The notes under the pieces are model-generated. The model had not been told where the DNA came from, made no database searches, and was given only the letters and a program-made list of their open reading frames with translations. Of a stretch of DNA of 64,000 bases, positions 46,024-54,796 are shown one piece after another. Positions within the stretch are counted from its first letter, which is position 1. Each line of letters begins with the position of its first letter. The position numbers were made by a program, and so were the translations under genes. Where the stretch lies: NCBI RefSeq assembly GCF_029543245.1, contig NZ_JARQWV010000001.1, positions 124,001 to 188,000 on the forward strand, written 5' to 3'. The stretch is from Caulobacter endophyticus (GTDB lineage Bacteria; Pseudomonadota; Alphaproteobacteria; Caulobacterales; Caulobacteraceae).

Positions 46024-48228
46024 ATGGAGCGCGTGAGCGCGCGCGGCCAAGCGGCCGTTGATCGGCGCAGCGATTTCGACCCGTCGCGCCGCCGGCACCT
46101 GCTGGCGGCCGGTTCGCTGCTGTGCCTGGCGCCGTTGAGCCGCGCCCTGGCCCAGCCGGCCGAGCACCATGCGATCAGGCTGCGCGGCGACTCCGGCGGC
46201 GCGCGGTTCGACGGCATCGGCGTGGTCAACGGCGGCGGCGCCACGTCCGTGCTGCTGAAGGACTATCCCGAGCCCCAGCGCAGCCAGATCCTCGACCTGC
46301 TCTACAAGCCCAAGTTCGGCGCCTCAGTCAGCGCCCTGCTGGCCGAGATCCCGGGCGACGGCAACTCAACCCAGGGGTCGATGCCCAGCCACATGCACAC
46401 GCGCGAGGACCTGAGCTACGAGCGCGGCTACATCTGGTGGGTCCTGCAGGAGGCCAAGAAGCGCAATCCGGCCCTGTCGCTGGACGCCACGGCCTGGAGC
46501 GCTCCGGGCTGGATCGGCGGCGGCAAGTTCTGGTCCCAGGACGCCGTCGACTACTATGTCAAATGGCTGGAGGGCCTGCGCGGCGCCTACGGGCTGGAAC
46601 TGGACGCCATCGGCTGCCGCAACGAAAAGGGCCAGGACTACGCCTTCGTAAAAGCCCTGCGTCGCACATTGAACGCCAAGGGCTTCTCCAAGGTGAAGGT
46701 CCACGCCTTCGACAACTGGCCCAAGGACAAGCTCGACTTCGTCAAGGACATGACGACCGACGCCGAACTGCGCGACGCGATCGACATCATCAGCGCCCAC
46801 GTCGTCTACGCCAACGCCCACGCCACCGCCGAGCAGCAGGCGATGGCCAAGGCGATGGGCAAGCCGATCTGGAACACCGAGGACCACGTCTATCTGAAGG
46901 GCTTCGACTGCGCGATCGGCATCGTCCGCGCCTTCAACCACAACTGGATCCTCAGCGGCGCGACCAAGGTCGTGAACTGGTACGACATCGCCGGCCTCTA
47001 TCCGCTCGAGCCCTATTCGGAGGACCCGGCCACGGTGCTAGCCCACGAGCCGTGGAGCGGCCACTACCGGGTGCGCGAGGCGCTGTGGGGCTACGCCCAC
47101 TACGGGCAGTTCACCGAGATCGGCTGGACCTACCTCGACGGCGGCAGCGGCATGCTGCCCGGGGGCGGCTCCTACGCGACCTTGAAGTCGCCAGGCGCCG
47201 ACTACAGCCTCATCGTCGAGACCCAGGGCGCGACCCAGGCCCAGACCGTCCGGATCGAGATCGGCGAGGGCCTGTCGCCCAAACCGCTCTGCACCTGGCG
47301 CAGCACGGAGGCCGAGCAGTTCATTCGCTTGGCCGACCTGATACCCGTCGACGGCGTGGTGAGCCTGACCGTCGAGCCTCACGCGATCTATTCGCTGTCG
47401 ACCACGCGCGGACAGCAGAAGGGAAGCTTCGAGGCGATCCCCAAGCCCGCGCCCTTCCCTTTCCCCTACCGTGAGACCTTCGAGACCTACGCCTCCCCCG
47501 CCGCTCACGGCTGGCTGCCGCGCTACACCGCCGATATCGCCGGCGCCTTCGAGTTGGCCGAGCGCCCCGACGGCAAGGGGCGCTGCCTGCGCCAGGTGGT
47601 CCCGGTCCCGACCATCTCCTGGGCCCCGGACTGGCGGCCCTACACCATCCTCGGCGACGCGGCGTGGGGCGACTACGAGGTGTCGACCAAGGTCTGGCTG
47701 AACCCGCGCGACACCGCCGCGGTCATGGGCCGGATCAACCACGTCGGTACGGGCTACGGCTTCATCCCGAAGGGATATTTCCTGGAACTGGCCCACGACG
47801 GCCGCTGCCGACTGGTCGCCATTCGCGGCAAGAAGGATCCCAAGGCCCTGATCGGCGACGCCGAGCAGCAGGCCCAGATCAAGGCCGGCAAGTTCGACGG
47901 CGAAGGCGGCGAATTGGTTCTGGGCGACACGATGCTGGCCGGCGTCGCACCCGGGCGGTGGATCAAGCTTTCGCTACGGTTCGAAGGCAGCAGGATCACC
48001 GGCCTCGTCAACGATCAGGTGGTTTTGAGCGCCGAGAACAGGCTTTACGGCAAGGGCATGGCCGGACTGCTGGTCGGCGCCGAGCGCTCGCGCCTCAGTA
48101 CGCCTTGGTTCGGCGAACTGGCGATCGCCCCGGTCGGCGGGCCCGCGCCCCGCCCGGCCCGCGCCCTTCCCCGCCAGACCCCGATCTACGCAGCCCACAA
48201 GGGGGCTCGACGCTCCCGGCGCGACTGA
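46024..48228 (+). CDS. GH59 galactosylceramidase-like beta-galactosidase, exported
   Basis: Protein of 734 residues whose whole length follows animal galactocerebrosidase. Visible matches are FDGIGVVNGGGATSVLL, YPEPQRSQILDLLYKPKFGAS, PSHMH, GYIWWVLQEAKKRNP, W-SAPGWIGGG and HEPWSGHY. The acid/base is Glu201 (GCRNEKG) and the nucleophile Glu286 (IWNTEDH). A C-terminal lectin-like beta-sandwich lies at about 480-715 (RPYTILGDAAWGDYEVST). The N-terminus has a Tat-like SRRRHLL signal, with cleavage near ALAQ. GH59 enzymes hydrolyse beta-galactosyl lipids. Here it probably frees galactose from galactolipids or other beta-galactosides for the neighbouring pathway. Confidence 0.9.
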   Translation: MERVSARGQAAVDRRSDFDPSRRRHLLAAGSLLCLAPLSRALAQPAEHHAIRLRGDSGGARFDGIGVVNGGGATSVLLKDYPEPQRSQILDLLYKPKFGASVSALLAEIPGDGNSTQGSMPSHMHTREDLSYERGYIWWVLQEAKKRNPALSLDATAWSAPGWIGGGKFWSQDAVDYYVKWLEGLRGAYGLELDAIGCRNEKGQDYAFVKALRRTLNAKGFSKVKVHAFDNWPKDKLDFVKDMTTDAELRDAIDIISAHVVYANAHATAEQQAMAKAMGKPIWNTEDHVYLKGFDCAIGIVRAFNHNWILSGATKVVNWYDIAGLYPLEPYSEDPATVLAHEPWSGHYRVREALWGYAHYGQFTEIGWTYLDGGSGMLPGGGSYATLKSPGADYSLIVETQGATQAQTVRIEIGEGLSPKPLCTWRSTEAEQFIRLADLIPVDGVVSLTVEPHAIYSLSTTRGQQKGSFEAIPKPAPFPFPYRETFETYASPAAHGWLPRYTADIAGAFELAERPDGKGRCLRQVVPVPTISWAPDWRPYTILGDAAWGDYEVSTKVWLNPRDTAAVMGRINHVGTGYGFIPKGYFLELAHDGRCRLVAIRGKKDPKALIGDAEQQAQIKAGKFDGEGGELVLGDTMLAGVAPGRWIKLSLRFEGSRITGLVNDQVVLSAENRLYGKGMAGLLVGAERSRLSTPWFGELAIAPVGGPAPRPARALPRQTPIYAAHKGARRSRRD

Positions 48229-48396
48229 TGCGCGACGCCCCAGGACGAAGCCCGAGCAGCGGCCCGCCGCCGCGGCCTTCAACATGGGCATCTCGGGCTT
48301 CACCCGCCGCTCGATGGCGACATCCGGGAAGATGGCCGGATCACCGTGAAGGCGGGCTCGGGCGACTATGATTTTCGCGCCAAACCCAAGGCCTGA
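48229..48396 (+). pseudogene. C-terminal remnant of a deleted gene, possibly a glycoside hydrolase
   Basis: In the same frame as GH59, after its stop, about 35 codons read HPPLDGDIREDGRITVKAGS then GDYDFRAKPKA and stop at 48396. A Val/Lys-x-AGSGDYxF ending is typical of C-terminal beta-sandwiches of bacterial glycoside hydrolases, but no start or catalytic domain remains. The assignment to a particular family is not possible. It looks like one end of a deletion. Confidence 0.45.
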
Positions 48397-48399
48397 AGC

Positions 48400-48881
48400 A
48401 TGTTGCGCAAACTCCTGATCGCCTCCACGGCCGCTCTTGCCACCACCTGGCCTTCGCGGAGGACGGCCTGCAGCCGACCGGCCGCTGGACCGCGCCGCGG
48501 GTCGGTGCGGCCTCCACCCCGCCCATGGGCTGGAACGCCTTCCGGACCGAGGTGGACGAAGCCAAGGTGATGGGATCGGCCCAGGCCCTGCGCGACACGG
48601 GCCTGGCGAGGCTCGGCTACCGCTATGTCAATCTCGACGACGGCTGGTGGCTCAAGCGCCGGGCCTCGGACGGACGCCTGGAGATCCGCACCGCGCTGTT
48701 TCCCAGCGCTGCGCCCAAGGACGGCGGCGAGGCCTCGTTCAAGCCCTTCGTCGACCGCCTGCACGCCATGGGCTTCAAGGCCTCGATCGGAGGGTTGAAA
48801 ACGCTCGAGCTCGTCGCCGTATCGGAGGGAAAGGCCGCTCCTCCGGCGGTCGTATGGGGCGACGCGCGCCTGACGCGCTAG
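48400..48881 (+). pseudogene. Truncated, frameshifted GH27 alpha-galactosidase
   Basis: ATG 48400 opens a signal peptide (MLRKLLIASTAALATT). The mature protein continues one frame away from about 48445 (LAFAEDGLQPTGRWTAP if one base is restored). It contains the GH27 start PPMGWNAFRTEVDEAKVMG, then GYRYVNLDDGWW and FPSAAPKDGGEASFKPFVDRLHAMGFKA. After about 48790 the family match stops and unrelated codons run to a stop at 48881. The catalytic Asp residues and most of the barrel are absent, so it cannot be active. It lies directly after the GH59 gene and belongs to the same galactoside locus. Confidence 0.8.
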
Positions 48882-48949
48882 CCTTGCCGATCCACTACGG
48901 TTGTCACGAAAAGCTCTCAAGCTGGCCCGCCGCACGAGGATCGAAGCTC

Positions 48950-49720
48950 TTGCCGACCAGCCTGCCCTGGATTGTCGCCGCCCTGATGGCCGCGCCCTTC
49001 GTCGGAAGCTTCATCGGCCTGCTGACCCTGCGCTTGCCTGCGGGGCGGCCGTGGATCGTCGTCCGCTCGGCGTGCGGCGGCTGCCAGCGCAGACTGAGCC
49101 TTCCGGATCTGGCGCCGCTCGTCAGCTTCCTGGTCACGAGGGGGCGATGCCGCACCTGCCGCGCGTCCATTCCGCTCCGTTATCCGCTCATCGAGGCCGG
49201 CTGCCTGGTGATCGCTCTCGGCGGCGTGCTCACCCAGACCGGCGCGATGATCCTGGCCACCGCCTTCTTCGGCTGGTTCCTACTGGCCGTCGCCATCGTC
49301 GACGCCGAGAACCTGTGGCTGCCGGACGTGCTCACCCTGCCGCTAGGGATCACCGGCTGGCTGGTCGTGATCAGGCTGGGGATCGCCTCGCCGCTGGAAC
49401 CGTTGATCGGCGCCGCCGTCGGTTACGGGGCCCTGGCGCTGGTCGGCTGGGCCTACAGGAGATTTCGCCATCGGGAAGGCCTGGGCGGGGGCGACCCGTT
49501 CCTGCTAGGCGCGATCGGCGTCTGGGTCGGATGGGAAGGCCTGCCGGCCGTGCTGCTGTGGGCGTGCGGCCTGGGTCTGGCGACCGCGCTCTTCCTGGCC
49601 GTGCGCAGAGGTCGACGACTGCTCGTGACCGAACCCCTGCCCTTCGGAACATTCCTTGCCGCCGGAGCCTGGCTGACCTGGATCTTCAACACGACGCCAT
49701 ACCTGTCTCGGGGGCTTTAG
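48950..49720 (+). CDS. Type IV prepilin peptidase (A24 family, GspO/PilD-like)
   Basis: Inner-membrane aspartic peptidase of about 256 residues with seven to eight membrane segments. Two Cys pairs (C42-GG-C45 and C67-RT-C70) form the zinc-type motif of the N-methylating loop. The catalytic Asp residues are in VDAENLWLPD (Asp118, with Asp126 completing the motif) and GGGD (Asp182). I use TTG 48950, which keeps the first membrane segment and has GAGGA about 11 bases upstream; ATG 48986 would cut that helix. It cleaves leader peptides of pilins or type II pseudopilins. No pilin or type II secretion genes are in the window. Confidence 0.85.
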   Translation: MPTSLPWIVAALMAAPFVGSFIGLLTLRLPAGRPWIVVRSACGGCQRRLSLPDLAPLVSFLVTRGRCRTCRASIPLRYPLIEAGCLVIALGGVLTQTGAMILATAFFGWFLLAVAIVDAENLWLPDVLTLPLGITGWLVVIRLGIASPLEPLIGAAVGYGALALVGWAYRRFRHREGLGGGDPFLLGAIGVWVGWEGLPAVLLWACGLGLATALFLAVRRGRRLLVTEPLPFGTFLAAGAWLTWIFNTTPYLSRGL

Positions 49721-49865
49721 ATGCTTGAGAACGTCAGCAATCGTCAAAAAGAAATCACTATGGTTTTGTGAAGAAAATTTCTCACTTCCCACCCTTCTGA
49801 GAGCAGATCGTTTAATGTACTGAAACTCGGGCTAAGGGGCTTGCGGCTATTTCAGGAAATACGCC

Positions 49866-50915
49866 ATGAGCTATGGGAACGGCACTGCCGGCGACGATCA
49901 GGTCATTCTGGGAACCACCCTGACGCCGTCGATTATCTATAACGCGCAAGCGGGCAACGACACCGTCATCGGCTCGGCCGGCTTCAACCTGATCCAGGGC
50001 GGCGCGGGTGACGACCACCTGGACGGCCGGGGCGGCGCCGACATCATCCTTGGCCAGGACGGCGCCGACGTGATCCGTGGCGGCTCGGGCATGGACATCG
50101 TCGACGGCGGCGCCGGCAACGACACCTTCGTGTTCCATGCCGGCGACCTCACCGGCTCGGCGCTGCTGCCCGACGTGATCCTGGGCTTCAAGGGCGCTGG
50201 CAACAGCGACGCCGGCGTGGAGCAGGACGTCCTGGTGCTGCACGGCTTCTCGGCCGGCTCCACCCTCGACTTCGTCGGCACGGTCGGCGGCGCGACGAAC
50301 CAGCTCTACAAGGTCAACGATGCGGCCAATCCCTCGGCCAGCGGGTATGTCCTGATCAATACCGACAGCGCCGCGCACCTGACCGCGGACGACGTTCGCT
50401 TCGCGCCCAAGCCGACCGAAGCCGTGACCCTGACGTTCGAGGACATCGACCCCTCGTCCGAACCGGTCATTCTCGACGGCTATCATGGCTTCAACTTCAG
50501 CCTGCCCGGCGTGGAATTGAACGCCGTGAACAAGGACGACTTCCCCGTCTCGGGCTACGCTACGGCGATCGACGGCCAGATCGGCGCCTACAACCCCTTC
50601 GCCGCCGATCCGCTGGTCATCACCCGCGCCGACGGCTCGGACTTCATCTTCGACAAGGTCCAGATCGCTTCCGCCGCCGACGCCCAGCAGGTCGTGACCT
50701 TCAAGGGCTACATCGACGGTTTCGAGGTGGGCACGATCACGGCCACCATCACCTATGGCGTGCCGACCATCGTCGACGCCGACTGGGGCCTCATCGACAC
50801 CCTGGTTATCGACCGCGTCTCCACGACCGGCGACTACAGCCCGTTCGACGACGTCAACGGCTCGCAGTTCGTGGTCGACAACTTCCAGTTCGTCGTCTCG
50901 GGCGACTTCCACTAG
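49866..50915 (+). CDS. Secreted RTX-repeat protein
   Basis: Protein of 349 residues without a Sec signal. The N-terminal third carries RTX nonapeptides (GNDTVIGSAG, GGAGDDHLDG, GGADIILGQ, GGSGMDIVDGGAGNDTF) and ends in a T1SS-like DxFVFHAGD boundary followed by DVILGFKG. The C-terminal half (about 180-349) is a beta-rich domain with DGYHGFNFS and VDNFQF ends, resembling domains seen in PEP-CTERM-type exoproteins. It is unusual for RTX repeats to sit at the N-terminus. The nearest exporter genes are at 59783-62928, about 9 kb away. Function unknown; calcium-binding surface or matrix protein is likely. Confidence 0.8.
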   Translation: MSYGNGTAGDDQVILGTTLTPSIIYNAQAGNDTVIGSAGFNLIQGGAGDDHLDGRGGADIILGQDGADVIRGGSGMDIVDGGAGNDTFVFHAGDLTGSALLPDVILGFKGAGNSDAGVEQDVLVLHGFSAGSTLDFVGTVGGATNQLYKVNDAANPSASGYVLINTDSAAHLTADDVRFAPKPTEAVTLTFEDIDPSSEPVILDGYHGFNFSLPGVELNAVNKDDFPVSGYATAIDGQIGAYNPFAADPLVITRADGSDFIFDKVQIASAADAQQVVTFKGYIDGFEVGTITATITYGVPTIVDADWGLIDTLVIDRVSTTGDYSPFDDVNGSQFVVDNFQFVVSGDFH

Positions 50916-50923
50916 GCCCGGCT

Positions 50924-50950
50924 CGCCGTCGCCCGCCCAGGGCGACGGCG
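50924..50950. terminator. Bidirectional hairpin between convergent RTX and LuxR genes
   Basis: A perfect 11-bp stem CGCCGTCGCCC / GGGCGACGGCG with a 5-base loop lies 9 bases after the RTX stop and about 10 bases from the convergent luxR stop. No T-run follows on either strand, so termination may need Rho. Confidence 0.55.
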
Positions 50951-50960
50951 TACTCCCCAT

Positions 50961-51698
50961 TCAAGCGCGCAAGCTGACCAGGCCGTGGCTCACGGCGATG
51001 GCGACAGCGTGGATCTTGTTGGCGGCCCGAAGCTTCTCGGTGACGTTCTTCAGGTGAAACTCGACGGTGCGGCCGGTGATGCCCAGAATGGTCGCGCTGT
51101 CGGCTACGGTACGCCCCACTGCCGCCAGCCTCAGGCACTCGATCTCCCTCACGGTCAGCGCCCCACCCGCGGTCGCTGCCGGGCGCATGCCGGCCAGGGC
51201 GGCCTGATGCAGGTCGGCCGCCGCCAGCATCAGCGCCCCGGCGGCGCTGGAAGCCAGCGCCCGGGCGAGGTCGAGATCCTGGCCGATGAGGGCCACAAGA
51301 CCTGGCCCCGCGGCGTGATCCTGCACGGGAACCGACAGTCCCACATGGCGCCCGGTCAGGCCTGGCAGGCGCTCCTCGACGCTGGTCCAGGCGAACGGGC
51401 GATGGGCCGTAGCGGCCCGCCGCGCGACGCTGCCGCTGGCCAGGGCCGCACCGTACTGCCTCAGCGCGACCGGCGAGGAAGCGATCAGCCGCGACGGCGG
51501 TACGCGATCCTGGCCTTCCCCCACCGGCGCATGGCCCAGATGGAGATAGAGGCCGCTGTAGAAGCCGTGGCCTTGGGCCAGCTTCCGCAGCCGCTGATCC
51601 AGCCCCCCGGTTTCCCGCTCGCCGAGCACGGCGGCGCGAAAGCCCACCCCCTCTTCCACAGCGGGGACTCGATTCAACTCGAGGGCGGCTAGAGACAT
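50961..51698 (-). CDS. LuxR-family regulator with autoinducer-binding-like domain (solo)
   Basis: Regulator of 245 residues. The N-terminal ~160 residues resemble an autoinducer-binding domain (FYSGLYLHLGH, HRPFAWTSVEERLPGLTGRHVGLSVPVQD), but the usual Asp-Pro pair is not seen. The GerE-type helix-turn-helix is at about 180-240 (LTVREIECLRLAAVGRTVADSA, GITGRTVEFHLKNVTEKL). ATG 51698 has GAGG about 7 bases upstream. It is the last gene of the AraC-KpsS-glycosyltransferase operon, 34 bases after the glycosyltransferase. No luxI gene is in the window. Confidence 0.85.
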   Translation of the reverse strand: MSLAALELNRVPAVEEGVGFRAAVLGERETGGLDQRLRKLAQGHGFYSGLYLHLGHAPVGEGQDRVPPSRLIASSPVALRQYGAALASGSVARRAATAHRPFAWTSVEERLPGLTGRHVGLSVPVQDHAAGPGLVALIGQDLDLARALASSAAGALMLAAADLHQAALAGMRPAATAGGALTVREIECLRLAAVGRTVADSATILGITGRTVEFHLKNVTEKLRAANKIHAVAIAVSHGLVSLRA

Positions 51699-51732
51699 GG
51701 CGAGACCTCGCGAAGGGTCGTCGAAACGGCGC

Positions 51733-52989
51733 TCATCGGACGACGTCCTCGATGAGCTGAAAGGCGATCTGGAAATGCTCGGTCCACCCCGCGCCCTTCC
51801 AATCGGCAAGGCGCGCCTGCTGGGCGCGTCGGCGCGGGGAGTCGGGTTGGGCGTAATCCCGAAGGGCTCGCGCCCAGGCGGGGCCGTCCAGGGGATCGAG
51901 ATAATCGGGCGCCGCACCGCCGACCTCGCGGTGTGCGGCGATGTCGCTGGCGATGACAGGCGTACCCAGTTGCAGCGCCTCGGCCACGGCCAGGCCGTAA
52001 CCCTCGGCGAACGACGGACAGAGGACGGCCCGTGCGCCAGCCACCAGCGACCGCGTCGCCACGTCGCCCAATCCGCCGCGCTCGTCGACGACACGGCCGA
52101 GGACGGGACTGCGGTCGAGCAGATCGAGGATGTTCTCGTTCTCCCAGCCCCTCCGGCCGACGACGACGAGGTCGGGCGCAGCCTCCGCCCCTTCCTGCTC
52201 GACCCAGCGCCGCCAGATGTTGAGCAGCAGCAGATGGTTCTTGCGGGGTTCGATCGTACCCAGCACCACGAAATAGGGCTTTTCGCGCCGGCCGCGCCTT
52301 CCGGCCGGAGCAAGCGACGGCACACCCAGCGGAGCGATCCTCAGCATCGTCTGGCGACCGAGCCGGGCCAGGTGAGCGCTGGTGGCCGTCGCCGTCGCCT
52401 GGGAGTTGACCAGCACGCCGTCTGAGAGCTTGGCGAGGGTCTCCAGCTTGCGGCGAAACAGCGCCGCCCCGCCCTCGCGCACGAACTCGGGATGCTCCAG
52501 CGGGATCAGGTCATGGACGAAGGTGACCATCCGCGCGTGTTCGCGCTTCAGCGCCGCTTCGTAGGCGCGCAGTCGCTCCAGCCCTCGCGGCGACAGGTGC
52601 AGATAGGCCCGCGGCCGTCGCCCCGCCCCGCCGGGCGTCGGACGAATGTCGAGCATCGCCAGGAACGCCAGGCGCCCACGCCGCGCCCCGTCGCCGCCCT
52701 CGCCCAGCGCCCACATCTCCTGCGTGGCCTCCAGGTAGTCGCGAACGACAGCGGTCGGGAACCGCGCATAGCCTCCGCCGGGACGAAGCCCGCCGAACGC
52801 CAACCGTTCGGGGTCCCGCTCGATCAGGGCCTGGGCATAGGCCATCTCGACCCGGTCTATCCCCGTCGGCGTAGCCTGCCGCCACCGCGACAGCAGGCCG
52901 GAAATGTCCATGACCACTTCCGCCGGCCCAGGGGCGCGGGACGAAGCGCCGATCGGGGCGACGGCGGCCGATGGGGCTAAGACGCTCAT
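51733..52989 (-). CDS. Family 4-type glycosyltransferase
   Basis: GT-B glycosyltransferase of 418 residues. The acceptor half begins VVMDISGLLSRWRQATPTGIDRVE. The donor half has VVLGTIEPRKNHLLLL, VVVGRRGWENENI and the C-terminal E-x7-E motif EGYGLAVAEALQLGTPVIAS. It transfers a sugar from a nucleotide donor in the cytoplasm. ATG 52989 overlaps the kpsS-like stop as ATGA, so the two are translated together and probably act on the same polysaccharide. Donor sugar unknown. Confidence 0.9.
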   Translation of the reverse strand: MSVLAPSAAVAPIGASSRAPGPAEVVMDISGLLSRWRQATPTGIDRVEMAYAQALIERDPERLAFGGLRPGGGYARFPTAVVRDYLEATQEMWALGEGGDGARRGRLAFLAMLDIRPTPGGAGRRPRAYLHLSPRGLERLRAYEAALKREHARMVTFVHDLIPLEHPEFVREGGAALFRRKLETLAKLSDGVLVNSQATATATSAHLARLGRQTMLRIAPLGVPSLAPAGRRGRREKPYFVVLGTIEPRKNHLLLLNIWRRWVEQEGAEAAPDLVVVGRRGWENENILDLLDRSPVLGRVVDERGGLGDVATRSLVAGARAVLCPSFAEGYGLAVAEALQLGTPVIASDIAAHREVGGAAPDYLDPLDGPAWARALRDYAQPDSPRRRAQQARLADWKGAGWTEHFQIAFQLIEDVVR

Positions 52990-54263
52990 TCCGCGGCCAT
53001 CATGCAGGGCTCGGCCGGCAGGTCCGCGCCTGCCGCGGCCACATGCACGCCGCCGAGAATGCGGTCGGCGGCGCTCTCGACCAGCAGCGTACGGGTCTGG
53101 CTGGCGTAGAACCCGCCCCAGAGCAGGCACCGGGCGGCCAGCACGCGGCGGAAGGCCTCGTACAGTCGCAGGTCAGGACGCTCCGGCGTCCGCCAGAAGG
53201 TGTCGAGAGAGCCCTGATGCGTCAGCCCAGGGATGTCGTAGACCGCGCGGCCGAGGGTGACCACGGGCACGCCGGCCGCCAGAGCCAGGGCGCCGGTCGT
53301 GCTGTTGACCGTCACCACCCCGCGAGCGCCGCCGACCAGGGGGTCGATGTCGCCCGCCTCCAGGAAGAGGACCCTGCCCGCCACGCCCAGAGCGCGCGCG
53401 AAGTCCAGGGTGCGCCGGCGCCAGTCGCGCAGTCCGTTGTCCAGGGGGTGGCGCTTTACGGCCAGTTGAGCGTCCGGCGGCGCGTGGCGAGCGAACGAGA
53501 CGATGACCTGCGCCAGGGCCGGCTGCATGCCTTCGAAGTCGGAATGCGTCCGCAGCTGATAGTCGGAGTCCAGTTGCAGCGGCAGCAGGAAATAGGACGG
53601 ACCCGGCGCCGGGTCCCGTCGCCGGAGCAGTCGGCGCGCGACCGCCTGCCGCACCCAGCCCAGCGCCTCCAGCGCCGGCAGCCAGGGCCGATGCGTGCGA
53701 TAGCCGGGATAGGCCGGAGCAGCGAGAAACGCCGCGAGATAGTAGGCGACCCCTGCTCTTCCGCGATGGCCGATAGCCGAAGGCAGGGTCGGCCTGTCCG
53801 GGCACGGGTCCAGGTGACGCACGGCCTGGAGATACCATTGCGGATCGGCAGGCAACGCCGAGAAGCCGTTGACACCGCCCCGTTCGAGCGTGACCCAGTC
53901 GGGACGGATATAGCCTTCCTCGAAGACGTGGACCGCCAGCCCCATGCCCCCGGCCACCGCGCGCGCGGCGCGATGGATCGGGCGGCAGTCGCCGAACAGA
54001 ACCACGTCGGTCACGCCGCGCGCGATCAGGAGCCGGGCCAGAAACCCAGGCCAGCCGCCGGCTCCACCACGGTAGTCGACCGCCCTCCCCCGCCAGTCCA
54101 GTCGATCGCCGCCGTTGAAGTTGACGCGATGAACGCCGTGACCGCGAGCTCGCAGTCCCAGGGCCAGATCATGGAAGAAACGCCCAGGCGGCCCTTGCAG
54201 GAAGAGGATCTCCCGGCGCTCGACGCGCCCTTCCCCGCAGCCGGTCACGCTCACGGCCGACAC
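52986..54263 (-). CDS. Capsule polysaccharide KpsS-like protein
   Basis: Protein of 425 residues with the capsule-synthesis fold of KpsS/LipB: LFLQGPPGRFFHDLALGLRARGH at the start, DVVLFGDCRPIHR, VFEEGYIRPDWVTLERGG, PLQLDSDYQLRTHSDF and VTVNSTTGALALAAGVPVVTLG. KpsS-type proteins add 3-deoxy-octulosonate linkers to a lipid carrier for group 2 capsules. No partner kpsC, kpsMT or kpsDE genes are nearby. It starts at GTG 54263, overlapping the AraC-like gene by 13 bases; a slightly later start is possible. Confidence 0.87.
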   Translation of the reverse strand: MSAVSVTGCGEGRVERREILFLQGPPGRFFHDLALGLRARGHGVHRVNFNGGDRLDWRGRAVDYRGGAGGWPGFLARLLIARGVTDVVLFGDCRPIHRAARAVAGGMGLAVHVFEEGYIRPDWVTLERGGVNGFSALPADPQWYLQAVRHLDPCPDRPTLPSAIGHRGRAGVAYYLAAFLAAPAYPGYRTHRPWLPALEALGWVRQAVARRLLRRRDPAPGPSYFLLPLQLDSDYQLRTHSDFEGMQPALAQVIVSFARHAPPDAQLAVKRHPLDNGLRDWRRRTLDFARALGVAGRVLFLEAGDIDPLVGGARGVVTVNSTTGALALAAGVPVVTLGRAVYDIPGLTHQGSLDTFWRTPERPDLRLYEAFRRVLAARCLLWGGFYASQTRTLLVESAADRILGGVHVAAAGADLPAEPCMMAAE

Positions 54264-54796
54264 GCCGACGCCCCGTCGACCGCTCTCGCCTCGGCCGGCG
54301 CCACCACCAATGGCTCGACGCCCTCGAACAGCCGACCGACGGCGGCCGCCACGGCCGTTCGGGCTCGCTGCAAAGCCGCCCCATCGGCTACGTCGCGCGT
54401 CGAGCCGACCTCGGGAGAGCGGCCGGTGTTACGGCGATAGATCTGATGGAAGCGTCCGAAATATCCGAAGCCGCATACCTGGGCGACGGCCCGGGGACTG
54501 AGCGCCGGATCGGAGGCTAGCGTCAGGTCGACCAGTTCGACGCGCAGCTTCAGGAGCGCGCGATAGATCGACTCGCCGTGAACCCTCGCGAAGGCGGTCC
54601 GCAGGGCCTCCGTCGAGACGCCCAGCGCCTCGGCCAGCACCTCGTCGACCAGCCGGCGCGGCAGGGCGGCGGCGACGCCGTACTCGGCCCGCCGCACCAG
54701 ATCCCTGGCGGCGGATGCGGTATTGAACAGTGACGTCGACGACGTTCCGGTGCGACCTGCCGGCGGAACCGGACTTTGGACTTCTTCGTACGCCAT
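54251..54796 (-). CDS. AraC-type DNA-binding protein lacking a ligand domain
   Basis: Regulator of 181 residues consisting mainly of the two-helix-turn-helix AraC domain (about 30-130): VDEVLAEALGVSTEALRTAFARVHG and SPRAVAQVCGFGYFGRFHQIYRRNTGRSP. The remaining C-terminal tail is Ala/Val-rich without known motifs. ATG 54796 (MAYEEVQ) is chosen; the open frame continues upstream to 54922 without family features. It leads the minus-strand operon with the KpsS-like, glycosyltransferase and LuxR genes and may control it. Confidence 0.8.
   Translation of the reverse strand: MAYEEVQSPVPPAGRTGTSSTSLFNTASAARDLVRRAEYGVAAALPRRLVDEVLAEALGVSTEALRTAFARVHGESIYRALLKLRVELVDLTLASDPALSPRAVAQVCGFGYFGRFHQIYRRNTGRSPEVGSTRDVADGAALQRARTAVAAAVGRLFEGVEPLVVAPAEARAVDGASACRP

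Noticed and set aside
45771..46061. 96-codon frame in the GntR/GH59 intergenic region
   Set aside because: It starts in the AT-rich promoter area, overlaps the GH59 start and shows no family features; treated as regulatory DNA.
49721..49771. Tiny frame of 16 codons after the prepilin peptidase
   Set aside because: Too short, with no ribosome-binding site and no conserved feature.
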